Shown here: positions 9,510 through 18,196 of the stretch, piece after piece
Position numbering within the stretch: position 1 is the first letter of the stretch
How the letters are laid out: every line of letters starts with the position of its first letter
From: JACDBZ01 sp038233215
Lineage (GTDB): Bacteria; Chloroflexota; Limnocylindria; QHBO01
DNA length: 64,000 nucleotides
Assembly (NCBI GenBank): GCA_038233215.1
Contig: JBBSML010000006.1
Coordinates: 44,562 to 108,561 of the forward strand
Direction of reading: 5' to 3'
Made by a program: the position numbers and the translations under genes
The notes under the pieces: generated by a model
Databases searched by the model: none
Seen by the model: the letters and a program-made list of their open reading frames with translations, nothing else
Told to the model about the DNA's origin: nothing

Positions 9510-12175
9510 GCTCGGACCCAAGTTTGAGGCTCTCGGAGAGAAATTCCTATCCGAGGCCCTCGGGACGCCACGCGGATCCCCAGTTCACCATCGTCACGAC
9601 GGTCCACGACGGCGCCCGAAATCTCCGCGGGTTCATCGCATCGGTTGAGGCGCAGACGCATCCGGGTGAGCTCGTGGAGGTGATCGCCGTGGACGATGGA
9701 TCGAGCGATGAGTCGCGTGTCCTCCTGGCCGCTTGGAAGGAGCGGCGGCCCGAACTCGTCACACTCGTCACGCAGAGGCACAGTGGGCGATCGGCTGCCC
9801 GCAATCATGGCTTGCATCTGGCTGCCGGACAGTGGGTCACCTTTGCAGATCCTGGGGACCGGCTCTCGCCAAGCTACCTGGCTGAGGTGGCCACCTTCGT
9901 TGCCGAGCATCCGTCTGTGCAATGCATGGCCAGCAGGGTGCTCGTCCTCGACGAGCGCACCGGCGAGCAAGTTGATTCTCACCCGCTACGCCGAAACTTC
10001 ATGGACGGCAACCTCGTCAGAGATCTCGCCAACGACCCGAGCCGAGTGTACGACGACGCGGCCTCGGGGTTCTACTCATCTGCCGAGCTGCGTCGGCAAC
10101 GCCTGCGGTTCCACCCGCGTCTGTCGGGCGCGGTCGCGGATGCCCACTTCTGCGCCCGCTTCCTTCTGGAGCTCGACCGTCCAGAAATCGGGTATGTCGC
10201 CACCGCGTCGTACCTGGCTCGATGGCGTGGGTGGCGAACCTTCCGGGGGCAGGATGCTCTTTCGCCGGATCGAGGCAGCGCGGCATTGCTTGACGGCTTG
10301 CTTGATCTACTCCTTGAAGGTGCGCGGCGATCGGTCAACGGCCGTGCCCCGACGTGGCTCCAGCATCTCGTCACCTACGAGCTTTCGTGGTTCCTCACCG
10401 AGAATGACGCTCAGTCGGGGCCGCAGATCGAGATGACCGAGGCCGTCTTGAACGACTTCCATCGGGCAATGGGAGACGTGATCGGCCACGTGGGGATCGA
10501 TACGATCCTCGGCTTCACGGCGCGCCGCCTCAGACCAGTCTGGCGCGACCTGTTGCTGCACGGCTACGCCACCGAGCCCTGGCACCAGGACTCCGAACTC
10601 GTGGCCGGGCAGGACGCCGACCAGTGCCTTATTCGCATCGCTTACCGATACACGGGCGATCCACCCATTGAGCGCCTCTCGAGCGGCGGACAGCCGCTAC
10701 AGCCCATGCACTCCAAGATTCGGGAAATTTCGTTCTTCGGGCGAGTTCTCATGCGTGAGCGCATCTTCTGGGCTTCTTCGCGAGAGCCGCTGCGGCTTCA
10801 GCTGAGCGGGCGTGACATGAACGTCCAGCCTCCGCCGTCGGATCTTGGTGACGCGCCGGGCCCGGGACGGGACGGACGTAGGCGGAAGATGCGTAGCGGC
10901 GCGGTACGCACGCGGACCGGCCTCTCCCTTGGCGAGCGGTTCCACGCCCGGTTGGCACGCACCCGCCTAGCCCGAGGGCTGTATGGAAGGGCTTGGGTTC
11001 TGATGGACCGCATCGCGGATGCCCAGGACAACGGCGAGCACCTCTTCCGTTTCATGCGATCTTCCCATCCCGAGATCAACGCATGGTTCGTGCTCGACCC
11101 GAGCTCCCACGACTGGCGTCGGCTGAGGCGCGAATTTGGGCTTCGCGTTGTTCCTCACGGCTCCGTTCGGTGGAAGCTGCTCATGGCGAACTGCCGCCAC
11201 TTCATTTCTAGTCACGTCGACGCCGTTGTCATTCGGCCACCGGACCTGATCCGGGTTGCGAAGCCGAAGTGGAGATTCACATTCCTGCAGCACGGCGTCA
11301 TTCAAAGCGACCTGTCGCGCTGGCTCAATCCCAAACAGATCGACGTGTTCGTCACGAGCACGCTCGGCGAGATCGAGTCCATCGCAGGCGATCACTCGAC
11401 GTACGTGTTTACCACCAAGGAGGTAAAGCTCACCGGGCTCCCACGTTTCGACCGGCTGACGGAACTGGGTCGAGCCATCCCTGAGGACCAGCGCGATCTC
11501 GTCTTGATCGCCCCGACCTGGCGAGCAAAGCTGGCACCGACGGCCCGGCCGGGTTCGCATCAGCGCACCATACCTCCGGCATTTCAAACCTCCGACTTCG
11601 CGCGCAGCTGGAAAAGTGTCCTTGCGTCATCGGCTCTCGCTGCTGCGTGCCGAGACCGAAGGCTGACGATCGGCTTCTTGCCACACCCCAACCTGCAGTC
11701 GGCCGTGCCGCAGATGGACCTCCCGGATCACATCCGCGCCTTCACCTTCGCCCATAACGATGTCCAAGAGCTGTTCGCCCGCGCCGCCGTGCTCGTCACC
11801 GACTATTCCTCTGTGGCGTTCGACGTCGCGTACATTGAACGCCCCATCGTCTACTTCCAGTTTGATCGCGAGCTTGCTCTTGGAGGCGAGCACGTGGGCC
11901 GCCATGGGTACTTCGATTATGAACGGGACGGCTTCGGCCCCGTGGCTCACACGGCGGACGAGGCGGTGCGGCTCACCATCGACCTACTGGGTGCGGGCAA
12001 GCCGCGAGCCCTGTATCTCGGTCGCATCGATGCGACCTTTCCTGCCCGCGACGGTCGGTGTCGAGAGAGGGTTCTTGCCGAAATTCTCCGCTCGACCCAC
12101 CCCCTGACCTCGGCCGAGGCGAGCACTCCTCACATCACTCCTCGGCCGCCTTCGCACCCGCCCGGCGCGTGGTAA
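9506..12175 (+). CDS. GT2 glycosyltransferase fused to CDP-alditol phosphotransferase, tandem paralogue
   Basis: An 889-residue protein with the same three-part layout as the upstream gene, and clearly its diverged duplicate. The GT2 domain (FTIVTTVHDGARNLRGF, VDDGS at 62-66) is followed by the same linker (DEASGFY/TWLQHLVTYELSWFLT-type sequence). The polymerase part has WVLMDRIADAQDNGE, FLQHGVIQSDLSRW (His596), VLIAPTWRAK and VTDYSSVAFDVAY with TDYSS at 765-769. All motif residues remain, so it should be active. The duplication may give different acceptor or sugar specificity within one repeat unit. Start is TTG 9506 inside TTGA, preceded by a GAGGGGG; it ends TAATG with the next gene. Confidence 0.87.
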   Translation: MSSDPSLRLSERNSYPRPSGRHADPQFTIVTTVHDGARNLRGFIASVEAQTHPGELVEVIAVDDGSSDESRVLLAAWKERRPELVTLVTQRHSGRSAARNHGLHLAAGQWVTFADPGDRLSPSYLAEVATFVAEHPSVQCMASRVLVLDERTGEQVDSHPLRRNFMDGNLVRDLANDPSRVYDDAASGFYSSAELRRQRLRFHPRLSGAVADAHFCARFLLELDRPEIGYVATASYLARWRGWRTFRGQDALSPDRGSAALLDGLLDLLLEGARRSVNGRAPTWLQHLVTYELSWFLTENDAQSGPQIEMTEAVLNDFHRAMGDVIGHVGIDTILGFTARRLRPVWRDLLLHGYATEPWHQDSELVAGQDADQCLIRIAYRYTGDPPIERLSSGGQPLQPMHSKIREISFFGRVLMRERIFWASSREPLRLQLSGRDMNVQPPPSDLGDAPGPGRDGRRRKMRSGAVRTRTGLSLGERFHARLARTRLARGLYGRAWVLMDRIADAQDNGEHLFRFMRSSHPEINAWFVLDPSSHDWRRLRREFGLRVVPHGSVRWKLLMANCRHFISSHVDAVVIRPPDLIRVAKPKWRFTFLQHGVIQSDLSRWLNPKQIDVFVTSTLGEIESIAGDHSTYVFTTKEVKLTGLPRFDRLTELGRAIPEDQRDLVLIAPTWRAKLAPTARPGSHQRTIPPAFQTSDFARSWKSVLASSALAAACRDRRLTIGFLPHPNLQSAVPQMDLPDHIRAFTFAHNDVQELFARAAVLVTDYSSVAFDVAYIERPIVYFQFDRELALGGEHVGRHGYFDYERDGFGPVAHTADEAVRLTIDLLGAGKPRALYLGRIDATFPARDGRCRERVLAEILRSTHPLTSAEASTPHITPRPPSHPPGAW

Positions 12176-15159
12176 TGGAGCGTCGTCTCAGGCGCGCCCT
12201 GCGTTTGGCTCCCTCCTGGATGCGGGGTCTCGTCCCAGCTCGCTTGCGCGGTCGCCTCCGCATGCTCGTCGCGGGAAGAATGAACGGACCAACCCTGAGC
12301 GTCATCATGCCCGTCTACAACGTGGATCAATATCTCGAAGCGTGTCTCGACAGCGTCTTGGGGCAGGATTACCGCAACGTCGAAGTCATCGCAATCGATG
12401 ACGGGTCAACGGACGGGTCGTACGCGATCCTCCAACGTTACGCCGCCCGCGACCCTCGCGTCCGCCTGTTCAGCCAAGCGAACGCCGGGCAGGGTATCGC
12501 CCGGAACCTCGGTGTAGCGCACGCGCGTGGCGAGTACCTGACCTTCGTGGACTCCGATGACCTCGTGCCGCCCGGCTCCTTCAGCGCGATGGTATCCACC
12601 TTGGACCGAAGTGGGTCTGACTTTGTCGTTGGGGGCGTCCGGCGACTGGAGGACGGTGGCTCGCATCGGCCGTCATGGACGGTCGTAGTGCATGACCGCG
12701 ACCGGATCGGAGTCACTATCAATGAGTTCCCGTCGGCTATGGCCGACGTGGTAGCGCATCACCGTGTGCTTCGGCGCAAGTTCTGGACCGATCGAATCCA
12801 CGGATTCGCGGCCGGCGTATATGAGGACCATGTGCCGATGGTGGCGGCCTACCTGCGGGCGACCCGGTTCGACATCCTGTCTCGCGTGACCTACGACTGG
12901 CGCATCCGTGCGGAGGGAACGTCCACCGGGCAACAGAAGCACACCCTGGAGAACCTGCTCGATCGCGTGGCGGTCAAGGCGGATGCGAAGGAGATGATCT
13001 GGCGGGAGGGCTCGGCGTCCGTCCGCGCGGCGTGGATCGGCCGAGTGCTCGACATCGACTTTCCGCCCTACATCGACCATGCTCTCCGTGGCGGCGAGGA
13101 CTATCGAACCGTCCTGCGCGACGCGCTGGCGATATACGTGGAGCTCGCCACTCCCGAGGCGATGACGCACGTTCGAGTCCAGCAAAAGGTGCGGACCTTC
13201 CTAGCTTCCCGTGGCGCCTGGGAGGATCTCGAGGTGGCGCAGGCGTACTTCCGGGATTTTGGGTCGATCCCACCGACAACCGTCCGTGACGGCCGGGTCG
13301 TTCTCGCAGTCGACCTGTCGGCGCGCCTCGCAAGCGCTGTTCCTGCTCAGCTGTTCGCCTTGAGCCATGGTGAGAGCCGGATGCAGGCATGCGCATTGCG
13401 GGCGAGATGGATCGATGGGGCGTCCCTCGAGTTGACGGGTTGGGCGGTGGTCCGTGGCATCGACTTGGCGTCGCGTCAGCCGACCATCCAGCTCGCCGTC
13501 GTCTCAGCCGATGGTTCGCGGCGGTTCGAGCTTGCAAGCGAACAATTGGAGCTGGCAGAGGTCACCCGATGGGTGAACTGGCGTCATGGCTCCTTTCAAC
13601 GCGGCGGCTTCCGAACGGTGATCGACGTCGCCCGGCTCGCCAGATTGGGGGCGGAAAGCGACTGGCGCATCCGCGTCCGAATCGCGGTCGAGGGCATCGA
13701 GCGCGAGGGCAACGTCCATCACGCCGTTGCAGGTTCATCCGCCAGCCGAGCCGCGCTCGGGGCCCGACCAGTTGGGACCGACGGTACGGTAGCCGCCCTT
13801 CGTTTCGACGCCGAGCACGGCCTGACGATCGGCGTGCGGTTTGCCCGATGGGTGGCGGACAGGCTCGAGCCGACGGTAATCGATGGGGAGGTCGTCGGCG
13901 CGGTTCGCGACCGGGGTCGCCGCCGCACGGGCATCGCCGCGATGGACCTCAACAACCGCAGCACGGGCCTTTCGCTACAGTCGCCCGTGACACGCCATGG
14001 CGACGCCAGGTACGAGTTTCGGATTCGGGTTCCCCCCTGCGATCCGGCAACGGCGTGGGACCTCCGGGTCGTTGATGCGGAGCTCCGGACGCATCCAGTG
14101 GAATGGCCCGTCGACGGCGATCATGTCGCACTCGCCCATGTCGGCGTGGGGGACGTGCGATGGCTCCGGTCGCCGCGAGGCCACGTCCAGTTGTCCCTCG
14201 GGCGCTCGGCGGTCGAGGTGGTCAGGGTGCAGGCCGAAGACGAGACACTCATCATCGATGGCACATGCGCGGAGCAAGGGGACATTGAACTGGACGCGAT
14301 CCGCCTCTCCACAGGAGAGGTTGAGGTGGAGCCGCGCTCCGTGGACGTAGACGATGACGACGTCCGCATGGAGTTCCCGCTCTGCATCGAGGCGTCGAAC
14401 GGGGATTGGCGTGCACTGAAGTCTGGGGTCTGGACGTTGCGCCTCCGACGGCCTGGTTCCGCGCTCCACGACGCCATCGCGGCGCCTACATTTGCTCAGC
14501 AGCTCGCAATGGAGACGGTCACACGTACGCATCGCGTCCGTGTTGCGCTGGGGGGACAGAATGAGCTGCGCATCGAACTCTCCGCGCCGCTCGACGCAAG
14601 CGAGGTATCGGCTCATGGACAGCAGCAGCTCCAGACCGCCTATGCCGCCGACGTCGGTAGCCCGGAACCGGGGGTGCTGTTCATTCGAGGAGACCGTTCC
14701 GCTGATGACGTGCTCCGTGCGGTTCACGTGGCGCTACGCGCTCAATCGAGCGACATGCGAACATGGTGGGCGGTGCGCGACTTCGCCCACCCGGTGCCAG
14801 CGGGAGCGATTGCATTGCTCGTTGGGTCTCGCGATTGGTACGCTCGGCTTGCCTCGGTCACCCAGATCTGCACGGACGACGACCTTGATTACTACGTCAG
14901 GCGCCGGACTCACCAGCGGGTTTCCCGGCTGTTCGTCGATGCCGAGGAGCCAATTGGCCGATCGACCTGGTGGTTGGCCGGTTGGACGCCCGGGCGGATC
15001 GCCAATCACATCGCCGCCCTCAACGAGTTGGTGACCACAGTACTCGTGCCGCCCGGAAGTAGTATTGAGAGGTTGCGGCGCGAGCTGGGTTTCGGAGGGC
15101 CGATCTTGCGCGGGCACGTTGACGACTTCGTCGATCTTCTTCTTCGCGATCCAGGCTGA
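12175..15159 (+). CDS. GT2 glycosyltransferase with large C-terminal region and incomplete polymerase domain
   Basis: A 994-residue protein. Residues 30-350 are a GT2 domain (LSVIMPVYNVDQYLEACLDS, IDDGS at 74-78, FVDSDD at 124-129), which looks functional. Residues about 400-800 are beta-rich accessory modules like those of large TagF/TarS-type enzymes. From about 810 the sequence resembles the N-terminal half of a TagF polymerase: TWWAVRDFAHPVPAGA, VGSRDWYARLASV, and YYVRRRTHQRVSRL where a WHG motif is expected. It then stops about 80 residues later without HAPTFRG or DYSS motifs. I infer a glycosyltransferase whose polymerase part is vestigial. It overlaps the upstream stop by one base (TAATG). 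Confidence 0.8.
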   Translation: MERRLRRALRLAPSWMRGLVPARLRGRLRMLVAGRMNGPTLSVIMPVYNVDQYLEACLDSVLGQDYRNVEVIAIDDGSTDGSYAILQRYAARDPRVRLFSQANAGQGIARNLGVAHARGEYLTFVDSDDLVPPGSFSAMVSTLDRSGSDFVVGGVRRLEDGGSHRPSWTVVVHDRDRIGVTINEFPSAMADVVAHHRVLRRKFWTDRIHGFAAGVYEDHVPMVAAYLRATRFDILSRVTYDWRIRAEGTSTGQQKHTLENLLDRVAVKADAKEMIWREGSASVRAAWIGRVLDIDFPPYIDHALRGGEDYRTVLRDALAIYVELATPEAMTHVRVQQKVRTFLASRGAWEDLEVAQAYFRDFGSIPPTTVRDGRVVLAVDLSARLASAVPAQLFALSHGESRMQACALRARWIDGASLELTGWAVVRGIDLASRQPTIQLAVVSADGSRRFELASEQLELAEVTRWVNWRHGSFQRGGFRTVIDVARLARLGAESDWRIRVRIAVEGIEREGNVHHAVAGSSASRAALGARPVGTDGTVAALRFDAEHGLTIGVRFARWVADRLEPTVIDGEVVGAVRDRGRRRTGIAAMDLNNRSTGLSLQSPVTRHGDARYEFRIRVPPCDPATAWDLRVVDAELRTHPVEWPVDGDHVALAHVGVGDVRWLRSPRGHVQLSLGRSAVEVVRVQAEDETLIIDGTCAEQGDIELDAIRLSTGEVEVEPRSVDVDDDDVRMEFPLCIEASNGDWRALKSGVWTLRLRRPGSALHDAIAAPTFAQQLAMETVTRTHRVRVALGGQNELRIELSAPLDASEVSAHGQQQLQTAYAADVGSPEPGVLFIRGDRSADDVLRAVHVALRAQSSDMRTWWAVRDFAHPVPAGAIALLVGSRDWYARLASVTQICTDDDLDYYVRRRTHQRVSRLFVDAEEPIGRSTWWLAGWTPGRIANHIAALNELVTTVLVPPGSSIERLRRELGFGGPILRGHVDDFVDLLLRDPG

Positions 15160-15274
15160 TCATTTCGGCATTGGCGGCACCCAGGGCCATCTAAATTGAT
15201 CCCGCCGCTCCATTGCTGTCGACTCGGCTTCGCTTTTGACCGCCATTCCCGCAGAACGAGTTCCCGGAGGCACG

Positions 15275-16186
15275 ATGCCATCTGACGATCACCCGACCGG
15301 GCCGTCCAGACGCGGATCTGAAGATAACTCCCCCGCAATCCCGCGACCGCTTCACGGTGGAACGCGACGAGGAGACCAAGTGGCCAAGCCGTCGGGGCGG
15401 CGAAGGCTTCCCTGGCGGCATGCTCTGGAGTTCGGCGCTGCAGTGATTCGAGCGGGGCGGCGACGGGAGCGCCCACCGTGTGTGATCGGCATTCCAATGA
15501 TGAACCTCCACCAGGAAACCGCCAACGTCATCGCCGATCTCGATTTTGATGACTTCGATGAGCTGATCATCTTCGACCACGCCTCCGATGACCCAGCATC
15601 CATCGCGTGGCTGAGGCAGATCGCGCGCCACCCCAAGGTCACCGTCGACCTGAGGGGGATCATTCCCGAGGAGAGCCTCTATCGAGCATGGAACGACACA
15701 ATCCGGCGCGCGCTCGCTCGATTCCGCGCACGTGAGATCGATGTCGTCCTGCTTAACAATGACGTGCGGATTCCGCCTGGTTTCATCCGCCTCCTCACCA
15801 GGTCAATGCGCTCCGGTGATCCGAAGGTGATGATCGTCTATCCCGATGCGAACGCGGAACTCAAGAATGGCCTTCCGGGCCTGATAAAGCTCACGGCGAC
15901 GAAGGGGCTGCATGCCGACGGAGGCATGACCGGCTGGGCATTCGCGCTGAAGGCGGAGGCGTTCCGTCGGAAGCTTCCATTCATTGACGAACGCCTCAAA
16001 TTCTATTCTGGTGATCGTGATCTGGTCCATGCGGTCGAGACCCGCGGGTACTACGCCGCTCGTGTTATTGGACTTCCATGCGAGCACAAGCTTGGCATGA
16101 CGCGTAAGCGCCGTCCTGAACTCATCGAACAGCAGAGTCGCGACGTCGACTTGTGGTGGGGCGAGCATCCGGACCTACTTAGATGA
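15275..16186 (+). CDS. family-2-like glycosyltransferase
   Basis: A 303-residue protein with an N-terminal basic, Pro-rich extension of about 65 residues. A GT-A core follows: VIGIPMMNLHQETANVI, LIIFDHASDD, and VVLLNNDVRIPPGF with the metal-binding N161-N162-D163 typical of rhamnosyl/GT2 enzymes. MTGWAFALKAEAF and YSGDRDLVHAVETRG are also visible. It probably adds a sugar to the polymer or its linkage unit. Start ATG 15275 has a GGAGG four bases upstream. A 115-base gap separates it from the preceding giant, including a TAAATT at 15192-15197. Base composition is visibly AT-richer than elsewhere. The stop overlaps the next small ORF in ATGA. Confidence 0.72.
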   Translation: MPSDDHPTGPSRRGSEDNSPAIPRPLHGGTRRGDQVAKPSGRRRLPWRHALEFGAAVIRAGRRRERPPCVIGIPMMNLHQETANVIADLDFDDFDELIIFDHASDDPASIAWLRQIARHPKVTVDLRGIIPEESLYRAWNDTIRRALARFRAREIDVVLLNNDVRIPPGFIRLLTRSMRSGDPKVMIVYPDANAELKNGLPGLIKLTATKGLHADGGMTGWAFALKAEAFRRKLPFIDERLKFYSGDRDLVHAVETRGYYAARVIGLPCEHKLGMTRKRRPELIEQQSRDVDLWWGEHPDLLR

Positions 16187-16518
16187 AGTTGAGCCGCGAT
16201 CGGCTCGTTGCCCGAATTCGCGCGTACACGAGGGGGAGAATGGCTTTCGCCACGGGCGACGCGACGTTCCGAGCCAAATCGGAGGAGCGCGTCCTAGAGC
16301 TGGCGGGTGGCGCCAAGGCGATCGTTCTCGTCACCCACGACATGGAGTGGGTCCGGGAGTACTGCAATCGCGCCGTGTTCATCGAGCATGGACAGATTGC
16401 CTTCGAGGGGGAACCCGACGAGGTCGTGGCACTTCATCGGCAACACACCGTGGATGACAAGAAGCGCAAGGCAGCCGATGCGAGCGCCGCCGGTTTGGCG
16501 CCGGTCATCGCCCGATAG
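16183..16518 (+). pseudogene. C-terminal fragment of a TagH/Wzt-like ABC ATPase
   Basis: The 111-codon frame matches only the last third of the exporter ATPase at 5846. GDATFRAKS, AIVLVTHDMEWVREYCNRA, IEHGQIAFEGEPDEVV and AAGLAPVIAR align one-to-one with that protein's end, including the switch His. Walker A, the signature and the Walker B acidic pair are missing, so it cannot hydrolyse ATP alone. The first about 20 codons are unrelated sequence. An ATGA overlap with the glycosyltransferase gene means it may still be translated. It looks like the remnant of a second exporter gene lost by deletion or recombination. A regulatory fragment is possible but less likely. Confidence 0.75.
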
Positions 16519-16522
16519 CGCG

Positions 16523-16560
16523 GATCGCGACTGACGGCTTTCGCGATCGTCAGCCAAGAT
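16523..16560 (+). promoter_or_regulatory. patatin-gene promoter with interleaved inverted repeats
   Basis: GATCGCGA (16523-16530) pairs with TCGCGATC (16541-16548), and CTGACG (16531-16536) pairs with CGTCAG (16548-16553), so two inverted repeats interleave. CTGACG could be a -35, with CAAGAT (16555-16560) as -10 after 18 bases and the ATG at 16567 only six bases on. This fits a leaderless promoter overlapped by operator-like repeats. Confidence 0.4.
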
Positions 16561-16566
16561 GACGGC

Positions 16567-17532
16567 ATGCGACGGATTCTCACCATTGATGGCGGCGGTG
16601 TGCGCGGCATCATCGCGGCTGTGCTCCTTGCGGCGCTCGAGCGCACCACCGGTAGGCCGACCCGAGAAACGTTCGACCTCGTTGCAGGCACCTCCACCGG
16701 AGCTGTGCTGGCAGCCGGTATTGCGGCCGGTATTCCAGCCGAGCGACTCGTCACGCTCTACGCCAAACGCTCGGAGGTGATCTTTCGCAGCGTGCCGCTC
16801 ATCTCCGGCCTTCGGCGCCTCCTGACGGGCACGCTCTACGACACAGCTGCGCTGAACGCGCTCATCCGCGACGAGCTGGGGCCTGCTCGCGATTGGCGCA
16901 TCAACGACGCGCCCATTGATCTGCTTATCACCGCCAAGCGCCTCGTGGACGGGATGGCTTGGTATTTCGTGCGTGACAGCCCGGCCAACTCATGCCGGGC
17001 CGGCGGCTTCAGCCTCGCCGACGCGGTCACCGCTTCCGCGGCCGCGCCGACCTATTTTCGGCCATGGCTGATTACGCCGATCGGCGAACTTATTGACGGA
17101 GGGATCGGGGTGGCCGGGAATCCGGTGTACCAAGCCTGCGTCGAGGCCGTCGAGTACACCGACGCGTACGACCCCGCCGATACACTCATCGTCAGCCTCG
17201 GCACCGGCAAGCTCCTGCGGCGTGACCGCCCGCGATGGCTCTGGCCGTGGGTCGGCTGGCTCCTTTCCGAGCTGCTCCGCTCGCCAGCCGAGCAGCAGAC
17301 CGAGCTCGTCCATCGGCACTATCCGTGCGCGCCGTTTTATCGGCTCGACCTCGAGCTCGATCGGGAGATCGGCCTTGACGCGGTCGATCGCATTCCTGAA
17401 CTACGCGCAGCGGGAGAGCAACTGGCATCAGCGGTCGACTGGCGCGAAATTCTCGATGGCCGCGACGAGCACTTTCGCGTTACTGACGCCTCCACGCTTC
17501 CACGCGAGTATTGCCGCCTGGGTCCCGGCTGA
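16567..17532 (+). CDS. patatin-like phospholipase
   Basis: A 321-residue lipid acyl hydrolase of the patatin family, using a Ser-Asp dyad. Seen: the oxyanion loop DGGGVRG at 8-14, nucleophile GTSTG at 41-45 with Ser43, and the catalytic-Asp motif DGG at 177-179. No signal peptide, so probably cytosolic or membrane-surface associated. It resembles the CapV/sporulation-type family-wide set of bacterial patatins. No cyclase or other defence partner lies next to it, so I treat it as a lipid-metabolism enzyme. The start ATG lies six bases after a possible -10 box. Confidence 0.88.
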   Translation: MRRILTIDGGGVRGIIAAVLLAALERTTGRPTRETFDLVAGTSTGAVLAAGIAAGIPAERLVTLYAKRSEVIFRSVPLISGLRRLLTGTLYDTAALNALIRDELGPARDWRINDAPIDLLITAKRLVDGMAWYFVRDSPANSCRAGGFSLADAVTASAAAPTYFRPWLITPIGELIDGGIGVAGNPVYQACVEAVEYTDAYDPADTLIVSLGTGKLLRRDRPRWLWPWVGWLLSELLRSPAEQQTELVHRHYPCAPFYRLDLELDREIGLDAVDRIPELRAAGEQLASAVDWREILDGRDEHFRVTDASTLPREYCRLGPG

Positions 17533-17605
17533 GGCGGGACTTCCGACCCTTGCTCGCGCGGCGGGCGAGGTCCTTGATTGGCGTATCCGCCACGAGTCAT
17601 GACCG

Positions 17606-18190
17606 ATGCTCGATCCACGCACCATCAGTCGCCGATCCTTCATGCGACGCATGCTCGGCACGGGCGTCGGACTGCTGTCCCTGGAGTTCATTGGCGGCTC
17701 GCTAGCGTTCCTGTGGCCCAACATCACCGAGGGCTTCGGGGCCAGGTTCCGTGTCGGACGTCTCGCCGACATCCTTGCCGCGCAGCCGACATTCGCACAG
17801 GGATACCCGTACAGTTTTTCGGCTGCGCGCAGCTTCCTGATCAACGTGCCCGCGGCACGTGCGCTGGCCAACGGATCCCCGACCCGGGTCAGCTCGCCGG
17901 TCGCCAGCGAGATGATCGCCCTGTGGCGCAAGTGCCCGCACCTGGGCTGTATGGTTCCCGAGCTGTGCGAATCGGTGAAGCGCTTTCAGTGCCGGTGCCA
18001 CGGGAGCACGTTCAACATCTTCGGCGAGAAGTTGGAGAAGGGTCCCGCCGAGCGTGGCATGGACCGCTTCGCGGTACTCGTCGAGGATGACGGAACCGTC
18101 GTCATCGACACGCGCGAAATCCTGTTCGGCGCTTCCGAAGGGATCGTGCACTTCATCGACCCGCACCCGCCAGACATCGGATGCTCATGA
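17606..18190 (+). CDS. Rieske [2Fe-2S] protein with Tat-type N-terminus
   Basis: A 194-residue respiratory-type Rieske protein. The N-terminus SRRSFMRRMLGTGVG followed by a hydrophobic stretch is a twin-arginine signal/anchor, placing the cluster outside the membrane. Cluster motifs are C110-PHLG-C115 and C129-RC-H132-G: Cys110, His112, Cys129 and His132 are the expected ligands, with Cys115-Cys131 as the disulfide of high-potential Rieske proteins. Cytochrome b and c1 genes are not adjacent, so its partner complex is elsewhere or it works in an alternative quinol oxidoreductase. It starts 74 bases after the patatin stop and is convergent with the FAD oxidase that follows. Confidence 0.88.
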   Translation: MLDPRTISRRSFMRRMLGTGVGLLSLEFIGGSLAFLWPNITEGFGARFRVGRLADILAAQPTFAQGYPYSFSAARSFLINVPAARALANGSPTRVSSPVASEMIALWRKCPHLGCMVPELCESVKRFQCRCHGSTFNIFGEKLEKGPAERGMDRFAVLVEDDGTVVIDTREILFGASEGIVHFIDPHPPDIGCS

Positions 18191-18196
18191 AGCGGC

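Noticed and set aside
16567..18190. Patatin considered as a CBASS/CapV effector
   Set aside because: No nucleotide cyclase, Cap2/Cap3 or other defence gene is adjacent; neighbours are a Rieske protein and polymer genes.
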